Positions 47,601-55,748 of a stretch of DNA of 64,000 nt are shown piece by piece. The translations under genes were made by a program, and so were the position numbers. Source of the DNA: Prevotella sp. (lineage in GTDB: Bacteria; Bacteroidota; Bacteroidia; Bacteroidales; Bacteroidaceae); the NCBI GenBank assembly GCA_017449025.1, contig JAFSKJ010000031.1:1-64000 (forward strand), given 5' to 3'. Under the pieces are notes generated by a model, which was not told the origin of the DNA, did no database searches, and saw nothing but the letters and a program-made list of their open reading frames with translations. Position 1 is the stretch's first letter, and every line of letters begins with the position of its first letter.

Positions 47601-49397
47601 ATTCGCTGGATGCCCGACCGCAGCAGCGACAAGGTGGGCGTGGCCAGCGACTACGACGGCACGTCGATAGCCGAGATCTTCGTACTGGCCGATGCCACCG
47701 GTGCTGCCGACCAGAAGGCAACACTCGTGAGCAGCAATCCCGCACAGAATGCCGCTGGTGTATCAGCCAATGGCAGTATCATCCTGACCTTCGACAACAA
47801 GGTGAAAGCCGGCAATGGCACCGCCAGTCTCGTGCTCGACGGTTCGCCCGTCGAGGAGCTGCAGCCCATTATCAGCGGTAAGAGTGCTGTCTTCAAATAC
47901 AGCGGCCTGAAGTATGCCACGGAGTACACCTTCACCATGCCCGAGGGCGTGCTTACCTCGCGCAGCGGCAATGCCGTGGCAGGAGTGAGCATCACGTTCA
48001 CCACCATGGAGCGCCAGCAGCCCAATGCCCGTCTCTATGATGCCATTGTCGATGCTGGGGCTAATGGGGCTTCTGGGACTAATGGGGCCAATGAGACTAA
48101 TGGGATTCCTGTGTATGGCTCTGTGCAGGCCGCCATCGATGCCGCTCCGGCACAGCGTGGCACACCGTGGCTCATCTTTGTGAAGAACGGACAGTACAAG
48201 GAGCATGTGGACATTCCCAAGACTAAACCCTATATCCACCTCATCGGACAGAACCGTGACAAGGCTGTCATCCTGAACGATGCCCTCTCTGGCGGTGAGA
48301 ATGCCGTACATGTCAGTGTGGGTGCTACCGTCACGGTGAATGCTGACAACTGCTTCTTCGAGAACATCACCTTGGAGAACAGCTACGGTCACGAGAAGCA
48401 GGCCGGTCCGCAGGCCTTGGCACTGAACACCGGTGGCGACCGCATCGCCCTGAACAACGTGGCACTGCTGAGCTATCAGGACACGTGGATCACCACCTCC
48501 ACATCGAACAACCGCCACTACATCAAGAACTCGCTCATCGAGGGTGCTGTGGACTTCATCTACAACTCAGGCAACGTCTACTTGGATGGCGACACACTGG
48601 AGATAAACCGTCCCTCAGGCGGCTACATCGTGGCTCCCAGCCATGCCGCTGACGTGAAGTGGGGTTACGTGTTCCAGAACAACATCATCCGTGCCCATAA
48701 GGGTGTCGACGTGAAGGATGTCTGGCTTGGCCGTCCCTGGCACAACGAACCCAAGACTGTGTTCATCAACACACAGACATTCATCAATCTCCCTGCCAAG
48801 GGCTGGTACAACACGATGGGTGGTCTGCCCGCACTCTGGGCAGAATACAACACGGTGGATGCCAACGGAAATCCCGTTGACCTGTCGCAGCGCGAGTCTT
48901 ACTACTACTATATGAACGGTGACCAGAAGGTGGAGAAGTTTGGTGTGAAGAACACCCTGACTGCTGAGGAGGCTGCTGAGTACACACTGAAGAACGTGGT
49001 GGGCGGCGACGACAACTGGCAGCCCGACCTGATGTGCGAGGCCTGCGACGCCCCCGTGGCAGTCAAGAAAGACGGCAAGATAACCTGGGGAGCCGTGCCC
49101 TACGCCATCTGCTATGTCGTCACAAAGGGCGACGAGGTTGTAGGCTTCACCACCGACTGTGAGTTCGACGCATACGCACAAGGCGACTACAAGGTACAGG
49201 CCGTGAATGAGTTCGGCGGACTGTCGAAGTACGGCGACGCCGTGAGCGGCACCACCGGCCTTGAGCTTAGGGAGGTCTCCCCAAGCCCCTCCCAAAGAGC
49301 AGTGTTCTCCATCGATGGCAAGCCCATCAAGACCATGCAGCGCGGAGTAAACATAGTGATGCTGCAGGACGGAAGCGCCCGCAAGGTGGTAAAGTGA
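44673..49397 (+). CDS. multidomain pectin methylesterase (CE8)
   Basis: A 1574-residue secreted protein that should remove methyl esters from homogalacturonan. Signal peptide about residues 1-24. Two related beta-sandwich modules (about 25-220 and 310-490) are each paired with an InlB/Listeria-Bacteroides-like repeat (GYAFASWQDAEGN and GYHFAAWTDADGN types). A third such repeat, an unknown module (about 840-1010) and a SbsA-like Ig domain (about 1015-1115) follow. The CE8 beta-helix (about 1145-1430) has YQDTW near 1269, GAVDFIYNSG near 1291 and WLGRPWHN near 1351. It ends with the shared tail (FSIDGKPIKTMQRGVNIVML). Odd: an in-frame 9-bp repeat at residues 1130-1144 and a GC-rich repeat just before the tail. 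Confidence 0.9.
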   Translation: MQNKSILSRMLVALLALLPFTAAAQSVQLASWTFDTGYTVAENVYTPNSDAYAESGNKWFSDGTPVIVANTAIGTVSDYVMSGKTSRYWALCNGWNNQVFRIVNDTEANAISDLTDASQHDNYYEVRFPTTGYKDIQIELACAYGGNASATLNAVVSVDGGQTWSTAGTYTTASTWWTYDSGTLKISAQNKEQVIVRLIFGNDFSSNWNLEHLTVSGEAATSFVDMYALNTSIVPVGAGSVSRNPSAAEYEAGTLVELTATANLGYAFASWQDAEGNVLSTENPYAVTVNAATSVVAAFDEAALPEGTAVALADWNFENSEDIAATWFAIGGAPKIAPDAQMGNPDNYSLTAWSEARYWQLCTGYNNKVVRIENSEANNITDYTDAAQHNAYYEIQFPTTGYKDVSVDFACAYGANEVATLEAVVSTDGGETWFDAGAFETMGNWWLYKDNHITLSANNKEQVIVRLIAGNGFASNWNLDYVRVNAVVAAAPVSEDVDEKDFTATWELKSADVETNAVTSKDGLFSVAGLSWGDKLTAAGLRTDAGVTRQQFQPTETGEAGDDDHAIVFTLKPKKALTFTPKSLSFNASRVGTNGGKFDVVVISGDQSTKVGEGITPQLAKESPYVSNHTFDLSSIPATDDIFYVKIYIYNLANNKQYAFSDVVITGDVEGKLEAVPAYTMNVKLGTEGAGKVSSNPVGNEFDEGTTITVTATENFGYHFAAWTDADGNEVSTKNPYSFEIKENTTLVATYTKNNVYALNITRSEGANENLVQFSPVGNYVDGVHYYEEGTDVKLTAINNRIMTFTGWEDNTTDAERTIRMDGEKNVTATFSAADYIVGWDLYYDQPAKDRVADYKADSENAGMLSLRKADGTTNGWLTRGVGNGQENGKYAARIWKYLSEEWYFEISFSSKGYENLVISSCLGDDYNTYSINNVQYSVDGENFTTIGTFNPPARGWDGPKEFSLPAEANDQQRVWIRWMPDRSSDKVGVASDYDGTSIAEIFVLADATGAADQKATLVSSNPAQNAAGVSANGSIILTFDNKVKAGNGTASLVLDGSPVEELQPIISGKSAVFKYSGLKYATEYTFTMPEGVLTSRSGNAVAGVSITFTTMERQQPNARLYDAIVDAGANGASGTNGANETNGIPVYGSVQAAIDAAPAQRGTPWLIFVKNGQYKEHVDIPKTKPYIHLIGQNRDKAVILNDALSGGENAVHVSVGATVTVNADNCFFENITLENSYGHEKQAGPQALALNTGGDRIALNNVALLSYQDTWITTSTSNNRHYIKNSLIEGAVDFIYNSGNVYLDGDTLEINRPSGGYIVAPSHAADVKWGYVFQNNIIRAHKGVDVKDVWLGRPWHNEPKTVFINTQTFINLPAKGWYNTMGGLPALWAEYNTVDANGNPVDLSQRESYYYYMNGDQKVEKFGVKNTLTAEEAAEYTLKNVVGGDDNWQPDLMCEACDAPVAVKKDGKITWGAVPYAICYVVTKGDEVVGFTTDCEFDAYAQGDYKVQAVNEFGGLSKYGDAVSGTTGLELREVSPSPSQRAVFSIDGKPIKTMQRGVNIVMLQDGSARKVVK
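48060..48104 (+). repeat. 9-bp minisatellite inside the pectin methylesterase gene
   Basis: Five tandem 9-bp units of ACTAATGGG type, read in frame as Ala-Asn-Gly, Ala-Ser-Gly, Thr-Asn-Gly, Ala-Asn-Glu, Thr-Asn-Gly. They sit in the linker between the Ig-like domain and the catalytic beta-helix. The unit is the reverse complement of the intergenic array at 26565-26612. Confidence 0.85.
49267..49297 (+). repeat. GC-rich palindromic repeat in the pectin methylesterase linker
   Basis: GGGAGGTCTCCCCAAGCCCC followed by TCCC, read in frame as REVSPSPSQ just before the C-terminal tail. Related sequence lies at 12271-12303 (riboswitch), 61001-61038 (in the BspA-like gene) and 61386-61413. Confidence 0.5.
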
Positions 49398-49414
49398 CAT
49401 TTATCGTAGGGACT

Positions 49415-49519
49415 GAATAATTGGAAAGAAATTGCCATAATTCACATAATTTTGGCTGCGCTAAGTAGCTGTCTCAAAGAATAATTATGGTAATTATGAC
49501 AATTTCTTTCCAATTATTC
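49415..49519. repeat. 105-bp inverted repeat between CE8 and the regulator gene
   Basis: GAATAATTGGAAAGAAATTG (49415-49434) is a perfect 20-bp reverse complement of 49500-49519. The pairing continues inward for about 19 more bases with four mismatches, leaving a loop of about 27 bases. A T-rich run follows directly, so it could end CE8 transcription; the regulator promoter begins eight bases later. Confidence 0.88.
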
Positions 49520-49526
49520 TTTTTTA

Positions 49527-49558
49527 TTTGCTTGTTTCCCAATAATGTTGTATTTTTG
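49527..49558 (+). promoter_or_regulatory. promoter of the membrane regulator gene
   Basis: TTTG (49527-49530), a 20-base spacer, then TATTTTTG (49551-49558). The -7 box ends only four bases before the chosen start codon, so the mRNA would be nearly leaderless. Confidence 0.75.
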
Positions 49559-49562
49559 CAAC

Positions 49563-51962
49563 ATGATAACAAGCAGACTACTGACAGCCCTCGCCTGCAT
49601 GGCTCCAATTGTAGTGGCAGCCCAGACGTTCAGCTTGGTGAAGCACTACGACGAGGAAAATGGCGTGCCGTCGCACCACATCACCCAGATGCTGCAAGAC
49701 AGCCACGGCTTCATGTGGTTCTCCACATGGAACGGGCTGTGTCGCTTCGACGGCTACGACTTCCAGACCTTCAAGCCAGAGGCAGGCGACGGTTGCACCA
49801 TGGCCAACGACCGCATCCGCAACATTGCCCTCCGCCCTGACGGCAAGATTATTTGCCAGGTGGAGGAAAACGAATACTATCTCTTCGACACCCGCACCTA
49901 TCGTTTCTGCGACATCCATTCAGACAGCAAGAACCAGGCCTCGGCCGACATGCAGCGTTACCGCCAGAGCAAGTCGGCAAAGGGCGAGAAGGCTGGCGAA
50001 ACCACCTTCACCCTTACCGATATGCAGGGCAACGAGTGGCGGCTCACCACCGGCAGCATAAGCCTTTACCGCAAGGCCGAGCAGCACGCCCAGCCCCTGT
50101 CCATCCAGCCCGCTGCAGAAGTGAAATGCCTGTTCAGCGACCGCCAAGGGCGCATCTGGCTCACCACCCGCGAAGATGCCGCTGTGCGCATCTATGATGC
50201 AGACATGCAGCCCATAGGATACCTTGGCCCCGACGGCAACATCCACAAGAGCTACACATCGTTCGGCGCAGCCATCTACTGCATGTGCCAAAGCAGCGAC
50301 GGCACACTCTGGCTCGGCTCCAAGCCCCACGGCCTTTTCCGCCTTACGCCCGCAGGCTCACAATACACCATCAGCCAGCCCGCAGCCATGAGTAGCGAGG
50401 ACATCTACAACATAAAGGAAGACAGCTTCGGCCGCCTGTGGATAGCCACCATGCGCCACGGACTCTACTACACCGACGACCACCACACCAAGTTTCTCAC
50501 CCCCAAGCACTACCCCCAAGAACGAGGCCAGCGCATACGCCTCCTGCACATCACCTCCCACGGCCTCCTGATAGCCGCGGCCACCGACGGCCTGTTTGCC
50601 GCCAAGATAGAGAAGAATGCCGACAGCATGCACTTCATACACCACCAGCGAGAGGCCAACCGCGAAGAGAGCCTGAGCAGCAGCGCCACCATGGACATAG
50701 CCGAGACCACAGGCGACCAACTGCTTGTCAGCACCGAGAGCGGGGGCGTGAACATAGTGGCCGCAAGCAGCCTGCTCACCCCACAGCCCCACTTCCGCCA
50801 CTTGAATGCTGCCAACCACGGCCTGCCTTCCGACATTGCCCTGTCGCTGGCACCCTTGGACGAGAACAGGGTGATGGTGACAAGCAGCCGCTTGGTGACC
50901 ATCCTTGACAGGCTCGAACACATACGCACACTCGACGCCCACCACTTTGCCCACAGCCTCCGCTTCGCCGATGCCCGTCCGCTGCCCATAGCCCACGGAC
51001 GCTGGCTCTTCGGCCTGAAGGATGGAGCCTTTGTCACATCGGCCGAGGAGATGCTCAAACCGCCGTACACGTCACCCATAGTGCTGACAAATATAGAGGT
51101 GAGAGGAGAGGGATGGGAGGTGAGAAGAGAGACGAGTGCAGAGTCGTTGGACACGTTAATGCTGCACCCCCAAGAGCGTAGCGTCACCATCCACTTCGCC
51201 GCCCTCGACTACTGTGCGCCCGAACGTATCAGCTACGCCTTCAGGCTCTGCACCGGCGACGACGGGGACAGCACACAGTGGAACCACATAGGTCACGACC
51301 GTTCCGCTACACTTCTCAACTTGCCGCCCGGCACCTACTGCTTAGAGGTGAGAGGAGAGAGATGGGAAGTGAGAGGCGAGGGCGCGCCCCGCACACGCAA
51401 GCTCACAATAATAGTGCAGCCCACATTCTGGGAAGCCTGGTACGGCCAGCTGCTCATCCTGCTGATGATTGTGGCCGCTGTGGCCGCTGTCGTTTCCACC
51501 TTATTATATATAAGGCGCATCAAGCGCCGCCAGCGCGAGACCTTAGAGGCCTATCTGGCTCTGATAGAGGTGAAGGACAACAGCCACCAACGTTCATCAG
51601 CCTCGGAAGCCCCGGAGGTCTCATTGCCCCCATCCGTTACTTCTGACCCTACTTTGGAGCGCATAATGAAGTTTGTAGAAGAAAACATCTCGAATGCCGA
51701 CATCGGCGTGGGCGACATGGCCGCTGCCGCTGCCGTCAGTCGTAGCGGCTTGCAGCGCAAGCTGAAGCAGACCATGGGCATCACACCCCTCGACCTGCTG
51801 CGCGAGGCTCGCATCAAGCATGCCTGCCAACTGCTGCAGCACTCTGACAACACCGTCGCTGAGACAGCCTTTGCCTGCGGCTTCACTGACCCAAAATACT
51901 TCAGCCGGTGCTTCAAGCAGACCACAGGTATGAGTCCTACAGAATATAAAATGAAAAAATGA
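49563..51962 (+). CDS. one-component membrane regulator: propeller, Y_Y_Y, TM, AraC-type HTH
   Basis: A 799-residue regulator built like a hybrid two-component system protein but without kinase or receiver. Signal peptide about residues 1-20; two-component-propeller repeats (HITQMLQDSHGFMWFSTWNG, later EDSFGRLWIATMRHGLYY) to about 500; a Y_Y_Y-like Ig domain (about 505-618); one membrane segment (about 630-652); then a cytoplasmic AraC-family HTH (about 705-798) with DMAAAAAVSRSGLQRKLKQ and ACGFTDPKYFSRCFKQTTG. It would sense a periplasmic ligand and bind DNA directly, plausibly controlling the pectin cluster. Its stop overlaps the next gene by four bases. Two 36-bp repeats encode EVRGE-type inserts at about 512 and 595. 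Confidence 0.85.
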   Translation: MITSRLLTALACMAPIVVAAQTFSLVKHYDEENGVPSHHITQMLQDSHGFMWFSTWNGLCRFDGYDFQTFKPEAGDGCTMANDRIRNIALRPDGKIICQVEENEYYLFDTRTYRFCDIHSDSKNQASADMQRYRQSKSAKGEKAGETTFTLTDMQGNEWRLTTGSISLYRKAEQHAQPLSIQPAAEVKCLFSDRQGRIWLTTREDAAVRIYDADMQPIGYLGPDGNIHKSYTSFGAAIYCMCQSSDGTLWLGSKPHGLFRLTPAGSQYTISQPAAMSSEDIYNIKEDSFGRLWIATMRHGLYYTDDHHTKFLTPKHYPQERGQRIRLLHITSHGLLIAAATDGLFAAKIEKNADSMHFIHHQREANREESLSSSATMDIAETTGDQLLVSTESGGVNIVAASSLLTPQPHFRHLNAANHGLPSDIALSLAPLDENRVMVTSSRLVTILDRLEHIRTLDAHHFAHSLRFADARPLPIAHGRWLFGLKDGAFVTSAEEMLKPPYTSPIVLTNIEVRGEGWEVRRETSAESLDTLMLHPQERSVTIHFAALDYCAPERISYAFRLCTGDDGDSTQWNHIGHDRSATLLNLPPGTYCLEVRGERWEVRGEGAPRTRKLTIIVQPTFWEAWYGQLLILLMIVAAVAAVVSTLLYIRRIKRRQRETLEAYLALIEVKDNSHQRSSASEAPEVSLPPSVTSDPTLERIMKFVEENISNADIGVGDMAAAAAVSRSGLQRKLKQTMGITPLDLLREARIKHACQLLQHSDNTVAETAFACGFTDPKYFSRCFKQTTGMSPTEYKMKK
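51096..51131 (+). repeat. 36-bp purine-rich repeat, copy 1, inside the regulator gene
   Basis: Starts GAGGTGAGAGGAGAGGGATG; reads in frame as EVRGEGWEVRRE in the Y_Y_Y-like domain. It differs from copy 2 (51345-51380) by only a few bases. Confidence 0.8.
51345..51380 (+). repeat. 36-bp purine-rich repeat, copy 2, inside the regulator gene
   Basis: Starts GAGGTGAGAGGAGAGAGATG; reads in frame as EVRGERWEVRGE just before the membrane segment. Confidence 0.8.
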
Positions 51963-54900
51963 TAAAGCGTATGAATGCAAGATCTTTCTTCCTTAGTTGC
52001 ATAGTGGCATTAATGACCGTGCAGACGGCTTTACCCTCGGTTGCACAAACAGACGTGACAAAGTATTTCTTGAAGAACTACGGCTTTGATTCCGATTTCG
52101 ACTACACGGCCTCCAGCACCGCCAAGGTTGCGCAGGAGATAAAGGAGATAGACGGGTGGACTCCTGTCTTGAGTGCCGACTACACCATAACGGGAGTCTA
52201 TGAGTTCGGATTCAAAGGAACGTTTAACGGGGCTACAGTGCCAGCCACGGGCTACAACGGAGAACCCGGTGGCGCCCTTGCCCTCTCCACAGGATGGGAA
52301 CAGACATTCTGCTATCAGCAGACCGTCACCCTGCCTGCAGGCACCTATACCATCAACGTGCCTACATACAACTCGAAAACCGTGACAGGAGGAAGTTCCC
52401 TGCTGTCGTGGATACCTAACAGCGGCACCACGGTTAGTTCATCGTTGAAAAGCTACAACGTAAAGGCATGGACGGTGGACAAGATAACCTTCACACTGAC
52501 ACGTCAGACAACAGGCAAATTGCAGATAGGCTATAAGGCTGTGGCAGGAGGAAGTGTAAACTCTGCCTGCCTGCTCATTGACTATGTCCAGATAATGGCT
52601 GAGAACATGGCCGTCAGCAAGGGTAAGCTTATTGTAGCCCTGAGGTCGGCCAACAGCCTCTATGGAAATGGCGACGGCATTGGTGCTTCTGGGCTGAAAG
52701 CCGCCATCGATGCCGCCCAGGCTGTTTGCGACAACGCGGAGGCAACGATGCCCGACGTGCTGGAAGCCACTTACGCGCTGAACGAGGCTATGGAAACCTT
52801 CAGCCAGGAGAATGCCTCAGACAACAATCCACTGGACCGCACAAGCCTGATACAGAACCCGTCGTTTGAGACCAACGGAACTGCGGGATGGACGGTGCAC
52901 AACATGAACACTCAGAGCAATACGGTGTTCGGCAAAAAGAAAGGCACCTATTACTTAGAGTCATGGGTGAGCATTGGGCAGCAGATAGGCGACGCATCGG
53001 TGGTGCAGACGCTTAAGAACCTGCCATGCGGACGCTACCGGCTGAAAGCCTCTGCACTGCACATACAGCAGACAGGCAACAACAGTACGACAAACAAGGG
53101 GACTGCACAGACGGGTGTTCAGCTGGTAGCCGGTACTACGAAGGCTGTGGTGACTGCCATGAACGACTACACGCTGCCCTTTGCCGTGCTCGACGAAAAG
53201 GAAGATGTTGAGATAGGCCTGAAGGCTGAACAGGCGACGGGCAACTATCTTTGTGTTGACAACTTCATACTGCAATACGTAGGCCAAGTGACACAGGCCG
53301 ACTACGCTCTTGAACTGCAGAAACTGTCAGACATGGGCCAACAGCTTTTAGATAAGGGCATTCAGCAGGAGGTGGCGAAAGGGCTTACTGCCGCCATTGG
53401 TAAGGCTGCGACGGCTCTGCAAGGGACGGGCACGGACAACGATGGAAACAAAACCTACGATGTAGACGCACTGAAGGCGGCACAGACAGAACTGCTACAG
53501 GCCATCAGTGAGGGTGAGGCATCGCTGGCTCTATACAACGGCCTGAAGAAACGCATTGCCTATGCAGAGAAGGTGGTTGGATGGTGGAAAGACTTAGAAA
53601 GCAAGGCAACAGCTCTTTCCGCCCTTCAGGTGGCATTAGAGACAGCCCGTCGGCAGGCGGCAGACTATACACTGACTACGGAACAGCTGACAGCAGCGGT
53701 GAACACACTGAACGAGCATATCAGTGCCGTAGACAAGAAGGTTTACTGCAGTACAAATGCGTGTGGCACTGACGCTCAATTGAAGAACAACGCAAATCAG
53801 TGGAGCTACGAACGGTCGCTACAGTCAAAGCACTGGATTCTGTTCTGGGAGGCGGGCTACGGAATGCAGACACCGCCGGCGGTGGAGACAATTCTGAGCA
53901 CTGCGGACAAAGTTTTCGAGTTTTACGCCGACGACCTGAAATTCATAACAACTAATGAGGGAAAGTCGAAGACGGACTCACTGAAAATGATCATACGCCT
54001 GCGATACACCGACGAATGGGAAGCAAGCGGAAGCGGCATCGACGACCAGATAGGCCTGCTTACACTCTCACGGTGGGCCTATACCTCACGCGACGGGCAG
54101 ACAGTGGCACACGAGATAGGACACTGCTTCCAGTACCAGACCCACTGCGACAACAACAACCAGAACGGTTGGATGTACAACTGGGGAACGTCTACCCTCA
54201 ACGTTTTTTGGGAGATGTGCGCGCAATGGCAGGCATATAAGTACTACCCGCAGATGCAGTTCAACAATGAGTGGTTTACGAATACGTTGAACGGCCTGCA
54301 CCGCCATCCGTTGTGTGTAGACCTGCGCTACAACAACTTCTTTATCCAGGATTATTTCTGCCATCGCCACGGCATTGACTTCATCGGGAAGATGTGGAAC
54401 AGCTGCGTAAGGCCCGAAGACCCGCTGCAAACGTACATGAGAATGACGATGAGCGGGAGTGCGACAGAGAAGCTGAATGAGCTGAATAATGAGATGTGGG
54501 AGTATGGAGCAAGGATGACAACCTTCGACCTGGACCCTATCCGTGAGAGTGGAAAGTCAAGCATTGGCAAACGTTCGCAGACGGCTCTTACGAGTGACAG
54601 CGAGGGGTTCTTCTCGCCTACACCTGCTGTCTGCATTGAGAACTTCGGTAACAATGCGATACGCCTAAACGTGCCGTCGGAGGAAAAGACGGTTTATGTT
54701 GAACTGGTGGGGGAGGCAGGTAAGAGCGGTTACACCACTTTGAACAAGATACGTGCAGGATGGAAATTCGGTTTCGTGGCACTGCAGAAAGACGGAACAC
54801 GCGTTTACGGCGACATCGGAACAGCGACATACAATGAGCCAGAAAAGCTGCTGGCTTTCGACTGTCCGGGGGGATGCTCTTACCTGTGGTTAGTGGTGAG

Positions 54901-55198
54901 CGGCGCGCCGACAATGTACTGGACCCGCAACTGGATAAGCTGGGAGAGCGAAAGCACGGCTGAGCAGTGGCCATATAAAGTGAAATTCTACAGGACGAAT
55001 GTCTATGGCAAGCCTACGAACGATGGTCTGCCGACGAGCGTTTCAGGCATCAACGACTGCTTCGCCGATAGCAGAACTCTACCGGCGAATAATGTCTACT
55101 CACTTGACGGTCGGCTGATAAGGGGCGGGAATGCCTCACTCGACGGTCTGCCGGCAGGTGTCTACATTGTGGGAGGCAGGAAGATAGTGGTGAGATAA
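51959..55198 (+). CDS. large secreted HEXXH metallopeptidase-like protein
   Basis: A 1079-residue exported protein of uncertain function, perhaps of the DUF6055 type. Signal peptide about residues 1-30. Two beta-sandwich modules that look carbohydrate-binding (about 35-220 and 300-440) alternate with helical FIVAR-like segments (about 225-285 and 445-600). The putative peptidase domain has TVAHEIGHCFQYQTH near residues 714-728 and FWEMCAQWQ about 30 residues later, a gluzincin-like HEXXH plus Glu arrangement. It ends with the shared tail (VYSLDGRLIRGG...GVYIVGGRKIVVR). It overlaps the regulator gene (ATGATAA), so the two are translationally coupled. The substrate is unknown. Confidence 0.7.
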   Translation: MIKRMNARSFFLSCIVALMTVQTALPSVAQTDVTKYFLKNYGFDSDFDYTASSTAKVAQEIKEIDGWTPVLSADYTITGVYEFGFKGTFNGATVPATGYNGEPGGALALSTGWEQTFCYQQTVTLPAGTYTINVPTYNSKTVTGGSSLLSWIPNSGTTVSSSLKSYNVKAWTVDKITFTLTRQTTGKLQIGYKAVAGGSVNSACLLIDYVQIMAENMAVSKGKLIVALRSANSLYGNGDGIGASGLKAAIDAAQAVCDNAEATMPDVLEATYALNEAMETFSQENASDNNPLDRTSLIQNPSFETNGTAGWTVHNMNTQSNTVFGKKKGTYYLESWVSIGQQIGDASVVQTLKNLPCGRYRLKASALHIQQTGNNSTTNKGTAQTGVQLVAGTTKAVVTAMNDYTLPFAVLDEKEDVEIGLKAEQATGNYLCVDNFILQYVGQVTQADYALELQKLSDMGQQLLDKGIQQEVAKGLTAAIGKAATALQGTGTDNDGNKTYDVDALKAAQTELLQAISEGEASLALYNGLKKRIAYAEKVVGWWKDLESKATALSALQVALETARRQAADYTLTTEQLTAAVNTLNEHISAVDKKVYCSTNACGTDAQLKNNANQWSYERSLQSKHWILFWEAGYGMQTPPAVETILSTADKVFEFYADDLKFITTNEGKSKTDSLKMIIRLRYTDEWEASGSGIDDQIGLLTLSRWAYTSRDGQTVAHEIGHCFQYQTHCDNNNQNGWMYNWGTSTLNVFWEMCAQWQAYKYYPQMQFNNEWFTNTLNGLHRHPLCVDLRYNNFFIQDYFCHRHGIDFIGKMWNSCVRPEDPLQTYMRMTMSGSATEKLNELNNEMWEYGARMTTFDLDPIRESGKSSIGKRSQTALTSDSEGFFSPTPAVCIENFGNNAIRLNVPSEEKTVYVELVGEAGKSGYTTLNKIRAGWKFGFVALQKDGTRVYGDIGTATYNEPEKLLAFDCPGGCSYLWLVVSGAPTMYWTRNWISWESESTAEQWPYKVKFYRTNVYGKPTNDGLPTSVSGINDCFADSRTLPANNVYSLDGRLIRGGNASLDGLPAGVYIVGGRKIVVR

Positions 55199-55216
55199 AC
55201 TTCTCCCCTTTTCTTG

Positions 55217-55723
55217 TTAGTTGGTCTTATAGTCGTATTTGATTTCGGCGAGCTGCGTGTTGGCTTTTTCAATTTTATCCTTGAGGGTGGTTTTGTAGTG
55301 GTGGAGCCGTTGGGCAAGGTTGTCGTCGGTGAGTGCGAGTATCTGCAGGGCGAGTATTGCTGCGTTTTGTGCTGCGTTTACACCTACGGTAGCTACTGGT
55401 ATGCCTGGTGGCATCTGCACTATTGAGAGGAGTGCGTCGAGTCCGTCGAGCATGCCTTTTATGGGTACTCCTATGACGGGGAGTGTGGTGTTGGCGGCTA
55501 TTACTCCGGGTAGTGCTGCGGCCATGCCTGCTGCTGCTATGATTACTTTTATGCCGCGTGCCTTGGCGGTGGTGGCAAACTTCTCGACAGCGTTGGGTGT
55601 GCGGTGGGCTGAGAGTGCGTTGACTTCGAAGGGCACCTGTAGCTCGTCGAGGAGCTTGCATGCTTTTTCCATGACGGGCAGGTCGGATGTGCTGCCCATG
55701 ATGATGCTTACTGTTGGTTTCAT
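55217..55723 (-). CDS. purE: N5-carboxyaminoimidazole ribonucleotide mutase
   Basis: Purine biosynthesis: converts N5-CAIR to CAIR. The 168-residue protein has the class I PurE signature: [16 protein letters not shown], then SAHRTP (catalytic His region), [15 protein letters not shown] and [20 protein letters not shown]. It is the last of a reverse group after rpoN and the PAP2-like gene, 25 bases from the latter. Confidence 0.96.
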   Translation of the reverse strand: MKPTVSIIMGSTSDLPVMEKACKLLDELQVPFEVNALSAHRTPNAVEKFATTAKARGIKVIIAAAGMAAALPGVIAANTTLPVIGVPIKGMLDGLDALLSIVQMPPGIPVATVGVNAAQNAAILALQILALTDDNLAQRLHHYKTTLKDKIEKANTQLAEIKYDYKTN

Positions 55724-55748
55724 TTTTTTTGAGGTTATGGGGTTTTTA

